Shown: positions 46,970 through 59,141 of the stretch, one piece after another
Position numbering within the stretch: position 1 is the stretch's first letter
How the letters are laid out: each line of letters begins with the position of its first letter
Assembly (NCBI GenBank): GCA_973895155.1
Contig: OZ316896.1
Coordinates: 13,330,001-13,394,000 of the forward strand
Origin: Marsupella aquatica
Lineage: Eukaryota > Marchantiophyta
DNA length: 64,000 nt
Reading direction: 5' to 3'
Program-made: the position numbers and the translations under genes
Notes under the pieces: generated by a model
The model's input: only the letters and a program-made list of their open reading frames with translations
Told to the model about the DNA's origin: nothing
The model's database searches: none

Positions 46970-47395
46970 AATATGTTAATAAGAGTAAAAGATGTCAAGG
47001 TGAAGGAAAGAAATCAAGGTACGAAAAAGATATCAAGGAGAGAAAAGAATCTATGCATTACACAAAAGATGTTGAGATGAGGAAATTAAAGACGTTGAGT
47101 TGAAAAAAGATGTTGATGAGAGAGAAAGATATGAAGGTGAGGAAAGATGTCAAGGAGAGAGAAAAATGGCAAGGGTGAAGGAAAAATGTTGAGATATGAT
47201 GAAGATATCAAGGTGAGAAAAAGATGGCGAGATGAGAAAAGATTTCGACACTGAGAAAAAGATGGTGTGATGTGATAAAGATGTCAAAGTGAGAAAAGAC
47301 CTTGAGTAAAGAAAAAGATGTTGAGTAGATAAAAGATGCTCAGGTGAGATAAAGATGGCAATGTGAGAAAGAGATTTGCTTCCAAGTAAGACCTT
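46970..47395. repeat. Purine-rich GA tract with ~20-24-bp degenerate units
   Basis: About 400 bp almost free of C on the plus strand, built from variants of GAGAAAAGATGTCAAGGTGA and GAAAAAGATGTTGAGATGAG. Minus-strand ORFs in it are a by-product. Confidence 0.8.
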
Positions 47396-48491
47396 AAGAC
47401 TATATATGGAATATTTTGTAAGACATTCATGATTAAAAACTATAAAGAATTTTGTCACATTGGGTGTGAAAATCTCATCATTTTGACACAATATATTTAT
47501 AAATATTTAGGTATATTTTTTAAATGTTTGGAAAGTTTAAAAACACTAAATTAATTTTTTTCTCCCTTTATCATCTTTTCCCACATTCTAATATTTGTTC
47601 CTATCCTAACTTTTATCTTTAATTTCTTTTGTTTTTCTTTTATTTCCCCTCTCCCCCTTTTCTTGCTCCCTAGCAGTTTCTCTTTACTCTCCCCATCAAT
47701 TGCATAACATTATATTTTTATGGGAGCATAATAATTGGTTGTACATTCTAGTACAACACACATTCATGGTACTTTCAAGTACAATAGTCTCATGTGCATG
47801 TACTGTGGGCATGTGTAAAGTGTCTTTTGTCCTATGTGCATGTACTTTTGGCAGGTGTACCTTAAACATGCTACTAAGCCTATTAGTGTTACTATACCTA
47901 TTATTGTGAAACAAAAAAGATGATGATATGGGTTTGTGTGCATCTGATGGTGGGAAATAAATAATCAATTCAATGGATGGTCATGATGGTTTCCCGCCAT
48001 TTCTGATTTTCATAAAAGGACTAAGGACGAAAAGAGGCGGGGGATGCAGTATTATAGTTGTAGATGTTAATAGAATATTCTCTGATATATATTTTTTATA
48101 AAGTAAAATATGTTATTATATTGAAAATAAAGAATATTAGTGAAATATTTTCTGTATAGAATATAGCTATATTAGGCTAGGATTGCATGTGGTACCCCAA
48201 AATATACATTTAGTTAACACCAAAATATACATTTAGTTAACCCCCTGAGGTGAGGATAAAAAAGATTATGCCAAGAACAATATTCCTTGCAATTTGTCAT
48301 TCATCTTTGCCATGTGTGTTTGGGAGCACGAAAACTATTAATAGACTTCAGTATATAATAGTAAATGTGGCAGGTTTGTATTAACTTTTGAGTTTCTGAA
48401 ATAGTCACTTATTAGAAGTGGTGATGGAGTTTTGAGGAGTTCTAAACTCAAAGCTTTAATTAAGTTACCTATCATATGGCAAATGGCGTTT

Positions 48492-48804
48492 GTTACGGAC
48501 CCCCATTAGGGGTCTTTTTCAAATTTCCTGGTGTAAGAGAAATGTTGACAGTTGTCAAATTTCCTGGACATGTCATGTCAACATAGACAATGACAAAGAG
48601 GACACAACTGTTTTGTGAACAGGAAACAGCTCCCAAATCCTGTTTGTGGCAAATGTTGTGTAATAACTAGGTCGCTATACCTTAAGTCCTAAAAATAAAA
48701 GTAAACCAAATACAAAAGAAAAGGGTAATTTTTTTAAAACATTAACCATTTTAGCTATCTTTTGGTGCCAGGAAATTTTCAAGTGGCCCCTAATGGAGGT
48801 CAGT
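48492..48804. mobile_element. MITE, 313 bp with ~40-bp TIRs
   Basis: The left end TTACGGACCCCCATTAGGGG continues into TCTTTTTCAAATTTCCTGG. The right end, reverse complemented, reads TTACTGACCTCCATTAGGGG and continues into CCACTTGAAAATTTCCTGG. The arms are ~80% identical over ~40 bp. There is no ORF. A second, truncated member lies at 35696-35932. Target duplication is unclear (TTA/TAA at the edges would suggest PIF/Harbinger, but this is weak). Confidence 0.75.
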
Positions 48805-51630
48805 AATTAAAACAGTTGCCAAAATTTTGGCAACCTTAATCAACTCTGAAGTTTGAAACTCTCATTGACTTGGGAGGCCCATTTGCCGAGAAAAAAGAGG
48901 TGGAAGACACTTATTTGAATTTTGTGAAATTGCTTTGATTCCTTCTTTAAGTTCAGTTCATACGGAAGATGTTGAATTTCATTTTAAAACCATTCAAATG
49001 TGACTAAAATAATTTCCCATCCTCACATTGTTCTTCTGTTGGAACAGATTTTGGGTTGAGTGCATGTACTATTTATGTTCATATCAGAAACTCATAGCAT
49101 ATTTAAGTTTGTGTTTGGATTTGGGACTGAAAATGCTATTAGGAGCCCTAATGTACTATACCTTTATCTGGTCTTCAATCTGGGGAAATTAACTCTTTTA
49201 TACACCTTGGTATATGAAATTGTGGTTAGGACCCTATATACAAGTTTAATAACATACTTTGCTGGTTGGAAGAGTTTCACTATAAGGTGACCTAGCTGTT
49301 ATAGAGAAATCCTTACTCAACTAACATCTGTGCAAACCTTCCCTGGTTGTCACATTTTCTTCTTTGCAATGCAAGTCTGCTCCACAATTTCACAATAAAG
49401 ATTTAACATCAAAGCTGGCGATACTAAGCTGGCGACCAGAGAATGGTATGACCACCCAAAATTTAGATTTTGAGTCTGAACAAGATTGAACTCTTTTACA
49501 GAGTAATCTGCTGGTTTTCTGCTTAATTTGGGACAAACCAATTGTGAAATGCATTGTACATCCTCCTCGGCTCTGCTGACAAGGACAAGGGTTGAATTGC
49601 TTTTGTGCTCAACAAACTGAGAGGCACTTTACATCTAGGCACAGGGGCAGTTTGAGCCAAAAATCAAAGACCTAATCAAGCATTCACTTTGGTTATGCAT
49701 TAGACATTCTCCTTTGCAAGAACAGGGATTGAATCACCTCTGCGTCACAAACTGGGAGAATTTTTTTACTTAAGCATTGAGGCAGAATGAGCCATAATTA
49801 AAGACTTACATTAACCAGATCAAAATCAGTGTAATTTTGCTTCAAGGAAAATCAATGTAATTTAGTGTGGCCATTTGAGTGGACAGAACTTTGGACTTCT
49901 TTTCGAGTTGGTCTAATCTTTGGCACAAAGCTTCCCAATTGTAAGCTCAAAGATGGGTCCTACCTTCTAGCTAGGATTGTGATAGGACTGTGATTCCTAG
50001 ACCCTCATTTTCTGAAGAGAACTACTGTGCCATATTTGTAGTGGACAGACTAGATTTTTTCAATAGCAAAACTCTCCACCTTGTTGCCTCCTCATAGAAG
50101 CTCACTAGTCGTGACAAAAAATTCGAGGCCAGTGGAGCTGTAACAATTGCATCAATGAAAGCTCATTCCAGGAGATCGAGCTATAACCTGTTGAACACCT
50201 GCTTATATGTTGTCATGGATAAAATCGTTAACCAACTACAGATTAATGCATCCCAGTGAATGCACATCAAAAGATGACAATATAAGTTTACTAGGTCACT
50301 TTACACCATGATTAGCCCAAATTATTCTGTTTACATCAGTGAATAAGTACTTATCTCTTATATATGATTTCATGGTTAGCATAATTTTGAAATGCTCAAA
50401 AGCAAGGGTTATCACATTTCTGATGTGCAGTTAGTGGGATGCCAAATTAATGGCAGCTCAGGTGGCACGAGGGTCGACATTATTCTCTTCCAAAGTGCAG
50501 TGTATCAAATCTGTTGAACACCTACAGATTAATGGCAGCTCAAGGCATATGCGTGTTTACAGTATTCTCTTCCTAAGTGCAGACTCTTGGAATTGACGAC
50601 CATCTACTTATTATACGAAAATTTCCAAGAGTCTACAACCCTGTCCCCTCATGCATGAGTGCCGCATATTTTTCATACGCACGAATAAGCGAAACTTGGA
50701 TGAGCATAAAAAGTGGACTGTAACAACTAAAACTTGGAGCATTAATGCTCATACATCAGCTTAGATGCTTTGGGAGGACATTGGATTCACTACTAGCTTT
50801 GCTTTATTTGGTTGGAATCAACAAACCAAATTCTGCAACATGCAAAATTATATCTTTCACGCAGTTGCTAGTTCTTTCCTACATTTCATTGCTCGAGATA
50901 TCTGGTGCGCACCCTAAACTGACCCACCTAATGGGAAGAACGAACGAATTATCCAGCCGGAGTTAGTCTACTGTCATGTCAACGACCTCGATAACGATCG
51001 ACATGCTCAAATTTAGCTACAGCGGGTGACATCCCCAAACAGAGCACTGGTTTGTTTGCAGGCATTTGGACCGCACAGCAGAACTTCATGGTGGACTAAA
51101 CTCGATGGAATCACGAAACCGAAGTATCCTTCATCAGTCGAATCCAGATGAAGGAATCATCCACCGAAGGTAAAACGCGTTCAATGTAGAATGACTACTG
51201 AGAATGGTTGCAGAGCCATTCGGTTTACAAACCATTTCAATTAAGCAAGTGATAATTACTCATCCAAATCGAGACATTGCGAAAGATTAGAGGCCCAAAA
51301 TTCAATTTATTTCAGCAACGAAATGTTGTCGATTGTTATCAATGAGTCAATACATGAGTGACTCCAGGACCCCAGCTAAAAGCCGAGAACGCCATGCGCG
51401 ATCTAATTTACTACTATGTGAGGTACGAAAGACCCGAAAGGGTCCGTGGCAGCCACTAGACTCTACGCTAGTAGAATCCTCTGCAATTTTGACGATCGGA
51501 ACACGTACATTCTCTAAACATGTCCGACAGAAAGGTCCGGGCAAATGGTACGACCCCAGGACCTGAATTATTTCTTCACAGCATCAAAACGGATTTCGCG
51601 CAATGTGTGCACTGGCCGTCTGCATGCCAG
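48805..51630. other. Non-coding stretch
   Basis: I see no gene. A ~100-bp direct repeat around ATTAATGGCAGCTCA at 50445 and 50530 is followed by an 11-bp hairpin, GACTCTTGGAA/TTCCAAGAGTC (50584-50634). ORFs here are short and featureless. Confidence 0.5.
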
Positions 51631-51635
51631 GCACA

Positions 51636-52279
51636 CTACTTCTCTGCGGACGAAGACTTGTCAGACTTCGATGCCTTCTCGGCCTTGGTCGCTGCCTCTT
51701 TCTCCAGCTTAGCCGCTGTCTTTTTAGGGAGCAGCAGAGCATGGATATTAGGTAGCACACCACCATGAGCAATGGTCACGCTGGCGAGGAGCTTTCCCAA
51801 CTCTTCGTCATTCCTGATGGCCAATTGAATGTGCCGCGGAATGATTCTGGTCTTATTGTTGTCACGGCAGGCATTCCCCGCCAACTCGAGCACCTGAATG
51901 TCATTCGGAAAACAGAAATAGGTCAGTAATCAAATTTACCGGTCCATCAGGGAAAACGCGCTACTGCGCCAGCTTCGGCCATGGAACTCAATCATCAGAA
52001 CGACCGAAGAATCGAGCAACGTCACAAACCATTCACTCGAGCACAGGCAACATAGATATCCGCAATTTGCCTCAACGTCGAAGCTTAACCAGCACTCACC
52101 TCTGCAGCGAGGTACTCCAACACAGCGGCGAGGTAAACGGGGGCGCCAGCACCAACACGCTTCGCATATCTGCCATTCTTCAGGAACCGAGCCAACCTTC
52201 CGACGGGAAATTGAAGTCCAGCTCGCTGCGACTTCGACACAGCTTTCTTCTTGGTCTTAGCATGGCCTCTTCCTGACAT
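51636..52279 (-). CDS. H2A: Histone H2A
   Basis: Exon 1 is 52100-52279 (ATG at 52279) and exon 2 is 51636-51893. The intron 51894-52099 has GAG|GTGAGT..TTCAG|GTG borders in phase 0. The product is 145 aa. The histone fold is intact: [100 protein letters not shown]. The C-terminal tail is Lys/Ala/Ser-rich and ends SSSAEK. It has no SQ(E/D)-phi motif (so not H2A.X) and no SPKK (so not H2A.W), hence a canonical replication-type H2A of a plant. ACRDN replaces the usual AARDN. It packages DNA in nucleosomes as an H2A-H2B dimer. Confidence 0.96.
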
Positions 52280-52289
52280 CGCAAAGGAC

Positions 52290-52660
52290 CTTCAAAGCCT
52301 CCCAAATTCGACAGCAAAATGAGCACCTCCGCGACTTGATCCGGATCGAAGGATCAAATCTCGAGCGAAGGTTCGACCAGGAGGAGGAGGAGGAGCACGC
52401 CGACGATGCGGACCGACAAAGCCCCCCAAATTCGACAGCTAAATAAACCCCTCCGCACTAGATCCGGCACGAGAACTCAAATCTCGAGTGGCGTTCGAGC
52501 TACTGCTACAGAAGCCAGGAGTAGCAGGCAGACGATCGGGTCTCCAAAGCCTCCGAATTCGACAGCAAAATGAATCAAATCTCGAGCGGTGGTCGAGGAG
52601 CAGGCAGACGATCGAGCAGAGAGAACCCAAGTGCAGGAGTAGCAGGCAGACGATCGGGGA
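52290..52660. repeat. Three diverged ~125-bp repeats in the H2A 5' region
   Basis: AAAGCCTCCCAAATTCGACA is followed ~50-65 bp later by CTCAAATCTCGAGYGG..GTTCGA. Copies begin at 52294, 52418 and 52546. The first starts only 15 bp upstream of the H2A start codon, so the 5' leader/promoter is built from this repeat. Confidence 0.7.
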
Positions 52661-52729
52661 CGAAGAGGAAGGCGATCAGCGCGAGTGAGAGAGGAGTCGA
52701 AGTGAAGTCCATCATACCGGAGCGGAGAG

Positions 52730-52737
52730 TATTTATC
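52730..52737 (-). promoter_or_regulatory. TATA-like element upstream of H2A
   Basis: GATAAATA on the minus strand, ~450 bp upstream of the start codon. It would imply a long repeat-derived 5' leader. Weak evidence. Confidence 0.25.
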
Positions 52738-52814
52738 ATGTTCGCCGAGACACGGAGGGAGGGAGGGAGAGGGAGAGAGAGGATCGAACGAAATTGATGG
52801 GCAGTCACGCCCCT

Positions 52815-53082
52815 TCCAGTCCAGTCCAGTCCAGTCCAGTCCAGCTCATCGATCCGCACCAAGCCACCAATTCTCCGATTCAAACCTTACATCCCGCCTC
52901 CGTCCTCCGTTTGTGCTTTTCGATTTGAATGGAGGCGCCAATGCCAATTCGAATGTTCGACCGACCCACCCCCACAAAGCCCCATCCATCTCTTTCAAAT
53001 TCAAATTTCCGCTGAAAAAGTACTCCGTATAATGTACAGTACACTACATTGCAGTGTAGGGCAGTGCAGTGCAGTGCAGTCA
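52815..53082. repeat. CCAGT and GCAGT pentamer microsatellites
   Basis: Six CCAGT units at 52815-52844 and four GCAGT units near 53060-53080, both upstream of H2A. Confidence 0.9.
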
Positions 53083-54704
53083 GGTATAGTACAGTACAGC
53101 ACCCGTAGTTTCGACCATCCCCTTTGTCTTTTCCTTCTTTTTTCTTTTTTCTTTTCCGTTGGTTGATGAAATTTCTTTTGAGATTTCTTTTTGAGATTTC
53201 TGGGAGGAAACCATTGGTTGACTGAACTAAGTGAAAATAATGTAACTAATGATCGGCAATGGGAAGGTACACTCGGGGAGCATGGGTCTAGAGTGAAGCC
53301 GCTAGAGGATGACTCGGGTGCTGGCACGCTGTGGGGTGAGGCAACAGGTGGAGAAGGCAGCCGGGGATCCAAGGAAAGCTCTATGCTCAAACATTTAGGG
53401 TAGTAGTAGTGGTGGTGGGATCCCAAAACTTGCTAGTAGTGTCTTTGAGGGTTGGGTAGTTGGGGATAATACTACCATATTCCCAATTATATACAACAAA
53501 GTGGGGAATGGAAGAGTACAAAGTATACATAGCTCCGGGGAGGGGAGAGCAAAGGTCACAAACAATGGCAAATATTCATTGCCTTTAGTGACCAAGCGGG
53601 TTTTGGTCACAGACCTGATTATGATTTGAAACCGTGAAAACACTGAAATGTGTTTGAATTATGGTTTTGGACGAGGAAGTAGTATTTATGATTGATATGG
53701 TCAAAGGGTGGACCACTACAGAAATTAGTGTCCAATCTACAGTAGCAAGGTAATATACATATTTATGATCGAGTGGCACACTACTATTGACCGAATGAAG
53801 TGAGGTCCACTTGGGATCTACAGATCATTCTCCAATTTGTATGTGGGGTAGGGTAGCTGTGGTAAGGTATTTTGGGAGGTAAAAGATATGGAGGCGGAAT
53901 AGGGAGCTCGATGTTGACAGAAGAGGTACTTAGATTGTTCAATCATGAATGTGACCAAAGTAACCTTCTTTTGGCACAGGCCATGTGGGATATCATTGTC
54001 GACCTACAATAGCAAGGTAGTGTGCATATATATACCGTAGAAGAATGGACACACGTACTGCAGGAAATTAATGTCAACCTATGGTAGCAAGGAGGCTAAC
54101 AACAACCAAGATTTCACAAAATGATTATAATTCTTTGAATGTCTCTATGCATTTTGCAAGAGGGTTATATTTCTACAACACAGAGCAAACACCAGTTGTA
54201 CGTCCAATCAGCTCTCTCGAGGCAATCAGACGCACCATAAACTCATGACAAGATTGAATCAACTAATCCAACCACCATTGTAGCTGTGCAGACTGGCTAC
54301 ATCAAAATTGATCTTTAATGTTATTAATTGTGTGTATAAAAAAATTCAGATATGGTGCTTGAGTGATTCCAAATAAGCTTGGGTACATGGCAAACCATGA
54401 TTGCCTCTGAGTGCATGTGATATATGACATATTTTGTGGTATTTGTTAGATCTTCTAGCATTTTGGTTACACTGTAAGTCTTGGGGTTATATGTCACTCT
54501 TTTATCCTCATTCATTTGGCAGATTAGAGATGTACATCTCAGTCTTCCATCCTGACTGGTTGATGAAAGGTTTTAGTGTCACTCTTCCATATATTGGCTA
54601 ACCATGAGAGGTAGATTACTTTACCATTCTAGTTAGTTTGGGAGAAAGGGTGGAACCAAGTGACAAGGGCTAACATTATGCCTGATCTCAAATGGTATTT
54701 ATCA

Positions 54705-55560
54705 GACCTAAGCTTGTACTCGCCCCTGGCTTGTGAGTCTTACATCCAAACATTATGCTTTTATAATCCCAAATGCTATGTAGTGTGATCTATTTAAACA
54801 TTATGCACTAGTGATCACACATATTTATATATATAGTGAGATCTAAGCTTGCAGGGCCTTGTTAGTCTCTTATCCAAACAATATGCTATGTAGTGAGATC
54901 TAAGCTTGTAGCGTCTTGTTAGTCTCCCATCCAAACAATATGCCCAGGTTATCACATATGCTATGTAGTGAGATCTAAGCTTGTAGCATCTTGTTAGTCT
55001 CCCATCCAAACAATATGCCCTGGTTATCACATATGCTATGTAGTGAGATCTAAGCTTGTAGCACCTTGTTAGTCTCTCATCCAAACAATATGCCCTGGTG
55101 ATCACATATGCTATAAAGTAGTGAGAAATAAGCTTGTAGCGCCTTGTTAGTCTCTCATCCAAACAATATGCTCCCTAGTTATCACATATGCTATGTAGTG
55201 AAATCTAAGCTTGTAGCGTCTTGTTAGTATCTCATCCAAACAATATGCTCTAGTTATCGCATATGCTATGTATTGAGATCTAAGCTTGTAGGGCCTTGTT
55301 GGTCTCTCATCCAAACAATATGCCCTAGTTATCACATATGCTATGTAGTGAGATCTAAGCTTGTAGTGCCTTGTTAGTCTCTCATCCAACCAATTTGCCC
55401 TAGTTATCACAAATGCTATGTAGTGTGATCTAAGTGTGTAGTGCCTTGTTAGTCTTCCATCCAAACAATATGCCCTAGTTATCACATATGCTATGTCATG
55501 AGATCTAAGCTTGTAGCCCCTTGTTAGTCTCCCATCCAAATATCATGCCTAAGTATCACA
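54705..55560. repeat. 75-bp tandem array, ~10 good and 2 degenerate copies
   Basis: The unit is GAGATCTAAGCTTGTAGCGC, CTTGTTAGTCTCTCATCCAA, ACAATATGCCCTAGTTATCA, CATATGCTATGTAGT. Starts lie near 54838, 54895, 54969, 55044, 55122, 55198, 55274, 55349, 55424 and 55499. Degenerate copies precede from 54705. Because 75 is a multiple of three, the minus strand stays open for long stretches (repeating CLDERLTRRYKLRSHYIAYV), which should not be taken as a gene. Confidence 0.95.
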
Positions 55561-55689
55561 TATATGCCACATATCACCATAGCGCCCCTTGCTTCCTTGC
55601 TTCCTTCAATCACTTGATATTTGATCACGTATGTGTCCTTGTTGACAGACACACATAGAAGGAAGGAACCAGTGCCCATAGATTCATGG

Positions 55690-55800
55690 ATGTGTGGTAG
55701 CTCACTTGAGTAATGACTCATAGATCTTGGGTTCAAGTGTTGTGACTGACTGTTCCCTTCTCTGGGGTTTCACAGATTGCCCTTTAATTTAGAAAAGGAA
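55690..55800 (+). mobile_element. SINE-like element, copy 1
   Basis: GTGTGGTAGCTCACTTGAG resembles a tRNA A box (TAGCTCACTTG) and GGGTTCAAGTG a B box, 33 bp apart. The tail has TGACTGACTGTTCCC, GGGGTTTCACAGATT and an A-rich end. The same arrangement recurs at 57175-57290. Confidence 0.5.
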
Positions 55801-57174
55801 AAAGGAACAACGGCTTATCTAGAGCCATGATCACTAACTCAAGAAATTTGTTAAAAGTTTTATTTTGCAATCACACCTTCAACTACAATCAAAATTATGC
55901 CAACTATGACATATCCATCTACAAACTAAGGCAAAATGAATTATTTCATAAATACATTGGATACTCTTGTGCAATAATTTCTCAATGATAATCTTCACAT
56001 ACATTGTTATGAAGCATTCATTGCATACTTTGTGCGATCCACTGTGTAAACAAGATGACAACGTGGATTGTATGCCTTTAGAATCAATCAAAACCATGCT
56101 ACAATCACACAAAGTCAACAATACAACCAAAAAGACCATATTTGCTCTGTACACTATGAACTCACAGATTTGGAATCTTCCTACTATTAGATTGATTTCT
56201 ATGTAAAAATCACAGGTCCATGGATGTCAAAATTCAATATAAATGGAATACAATCTATCAGTCAACAGAATATCTGTTAACTCAGCAGTCAAATTAAAAT
56301 ATATAGGTTGGGTATGGCAGGCCAACTAAGATGTACCTAATTCTAATTCCACCATAAAAATATATTGCGGTTTTGGATGAACGGTGAAAAGCACTTGTTC
56401 CCTACTAGAGTCTTTACTGGAGGAAGGATACAAAAACAATTCAATTCAAATTGACATATCTAATTTGAGAAAAGATACATGAAAGGAAATTCATTCTGCA
56501 TTCAAACATATTTTCAACAGTAGAATCATTTTATGAAACAAGTTTCCTAAAAAATTGCCATACATGGCTGTTTGTTTTGTATCATGCCAACCAGGATTTT
56601 TGCCTTCAGCCTAGATACCTACCTTCACCAGAAGATACAACTTGTACTAACATTGACGCATCATGTTAGAACCAAAACCATCCAAGAAGAGAGCCTTTTC
56701 ATCCTCCTCAGCCATTACTAAGACAAGATCATTGTGATATTCTATGAATTGGAGCTAGAATTGTGATTTAAAGAGTGAAATTGAAGGGATGAGTTTCCAC
56801 CCTCCCATAAATGTGGAAGAAGATTCCCAACTGTTGGAAAAAATATTCTCTCATTGTTCTGTCTAGAGTATCTATGCTGATTTCTGCCCTTTTGAAGGTG
56901 TGTAATTCTTTGACATTGCAATTTAAGGGAAGAAAATGATAGAATCTCTCCTTCTCTTCATCACAAAGTAGACTGTATATGCATATATTTGATATCCAAA
57001 TAGTTAGTGTATGAAATGTATATCAAATTAACAAGAGTTTTGGATATTGACATGCATTTTGTGTTGTATATATACATATATTTAATGACAATGTGACTAT
57101 ATATCCAACATTCTAGGTGAGCATTATTCATTGGGTGTCATAGAAACGACATCAAACAGCCTAGGAGGCATGAC

Positions 57175-57290
57175 TGTGTGGTAGCTCACTTGAGATCAGA
57201 AGCGTAGGTCTAGTGGTTGAATGTTTGAATTCATGTTGTGACCGACTGTTCCCTTTTGCGGGGTTTCACAGATTTCTCCTTTAAAAAAAA
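57175..57290 (+). mobile_element. SINE-like element, copy 2
   Basis: It has the same head (TGTGTGGTAGCTCACTTGAG), a degenerate B-box region (GTTTGAATTCATG) and the tail TGACCGACTGTTCCC, GGGGTTTCACAGATT. It ends in CTCCTTT plus eight A. A 5-bp ATGAC flanks both sides, too short to prove a target duplication. Confidence 0.5.
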
Positions 57291-59141
57291 TGACAGATGT
57301 AGAAGTTTGCACTAATCTATTCTACATTAGATAATCACCAAAATGATCCAATAATTTTTGTGATGCTGTACTTGTCATGAATAAGTAAAGTAGTAATGGT
57401 GCATTCGATGTGTTGATGGAATCAGTCTTAGATTGTGATTGTTTGGTGTGCCAATGTGACAATGTATTTGCAGATGGAGCTTGCTATGGAGTAGGACATC
57501 CTTAGGGTGTGATGATATGGTTTAAACAATTATGCTTGAATGTGATTGGATAAGCAAAATTAGATGTGATAATGATGATTGCAGAAGACTCACAAGTGTG
57601 ATGCAAATCTTGATGCAAAACTCATTGATGGGAGATTTAAATCTATAGAGTCAAAGGGGGGTACATCTTGTGTGTATCTGTTGTGGAAATTTGTGTCTTA
57701 GTTAAAGGTTTCCGAGTTTCTCTGGTGGCTGCATTAAATCTTCAAAAACGTGCTATACACTAATTCACCCTCACCTGTCATGCATTAATTGAGTACAAAA
57801 TGGACTGTTTAATTGGTGTCTCTTAACATCTCAAATCGTAACTCTTAAGTTTTCTAATATAAATTAAATCAAATATTTTTCTCTTTGCTTTGCTCTTCCC
57901 TTGTTGTTTTGGGTTTGGCGATGGACAACTGGCTAAACAATGTTGAATCAATCTATTCAAACCATCTCATATTGCAGCTTTATCTTTATTGGATCTTACC
58001 CAGGCAAGTATCTGACGAGTACAATATGTCCTCCCAACAAATACAAAATCCTCAGATACCCCCAAATGTTGATGAAGTTTGTAACATAAAATTGAGTAGG
58101 AGCTGCTAGAGCCATAACATAACTTAGAAGTACTTTTTCTAAGGGTAACTATGCTCAAATTCATTTTGGAATCATTTTACATACTAGTAATCCCTTCAAA
58201 TAGAATATAGTCCGAGTATAGTGTCAAGATTTATGATTCTCCAACATTTGTTTTGATCTCAATTCTTGTAATTGAACGGATTTTTTAGTCTATGTCATTC
58301 ATCGTTTTTTGTTTGCCAATCATCTCAGTGAGAAGTCATCATGTTACCATGTCCAGAAACTGTTTTGAGCACCACGTTTGTAAATGACATCAATTATAAT
58401 TGTGTTTTTCTGAATTGTCTTGCCAGATCTCCTGATTTGTGTAGACTACAAAACTTTGGAACATGTCCATTGAGCATAATGTATTGCAGTGGGACAAGTA
58501 GAGGAAGTTTGATACAACATTTGGAGTTAACCTATAGATGAGAAAACAGTTGAAACCAGTATAGTTGCAAAATATAGGCAGACAAAAAGTGTCTCCAGGT
58601 TAGTCTTGTCAAGGATCAGATATATTTCGGCCATTTATAAAACTTTGCCAAGGCCTAATCTATTTGATTAGATTGGAACTTTTGTCAAAGATAGGGTCAA
58701 TTAGTCCTCTTTCAAATTTCTTGTTTATATATTCACTTCCATGTATACCTAGCAGAAGTCCCAGGAATGCATACTTTAGCATAGAGATTCAAAAGTTGTT
58801 CCGCCATATAATCTGGGAAATGCCATGAGAACTCGATTTTTTGCAAACATATTTACAATCGAAAATACCACACATCCAATTGATGAACTCACCCATGTGC
58901 CCTGTTTCTAAACGACTCGGAGCCTGCTCTCTATGACTTCCGCATCTGGTCTCTTTCAGAAGCTTTTGATCCTACTCACAGCTGTCTTACTTGATTTCTC
59001 TAGAATGTGAGGTCTACTTGAAAGGCCAGTGCAAATTTCAGCAAGTGAAGTACATACCAGATTTGAAGTTCATTGCACGAAAAGAATAGCGACATTTACA
59101 TTGGGACTATCTCTGACCAGAAGAGGATGTCATAAACGACC
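57291..59141. other. Non-coding stretch
   Basis: I see no gene or strong repeat between the SINE-like copy and the 3' end of the CREG-like gene. AT-rich, with only short featureless ORFs. Confidence 0.5.

Noticed and set aside
50582-50634. Hairpin GACTCTTGGAA/TTCCAAGAGTC
   Set aside because: Only 11 bp with a 31-nt loop in AT-rich DNA; plausible by chance.
54815-55539. Two long minus-strand ORFs with a repeating ~25-residue peptide
   Set aside because: The 75-bp tandem array has a period divisible by three; there is no start context, no flanking gene and the open frame is a by-product.
55690-57290. Functional tRNA genes at the SINE-like heads
   Set aside because: The acceptor and anticodon stems do not pair as far as I can fold them by eye; only the promoter-box-like parts are tRNA-like.
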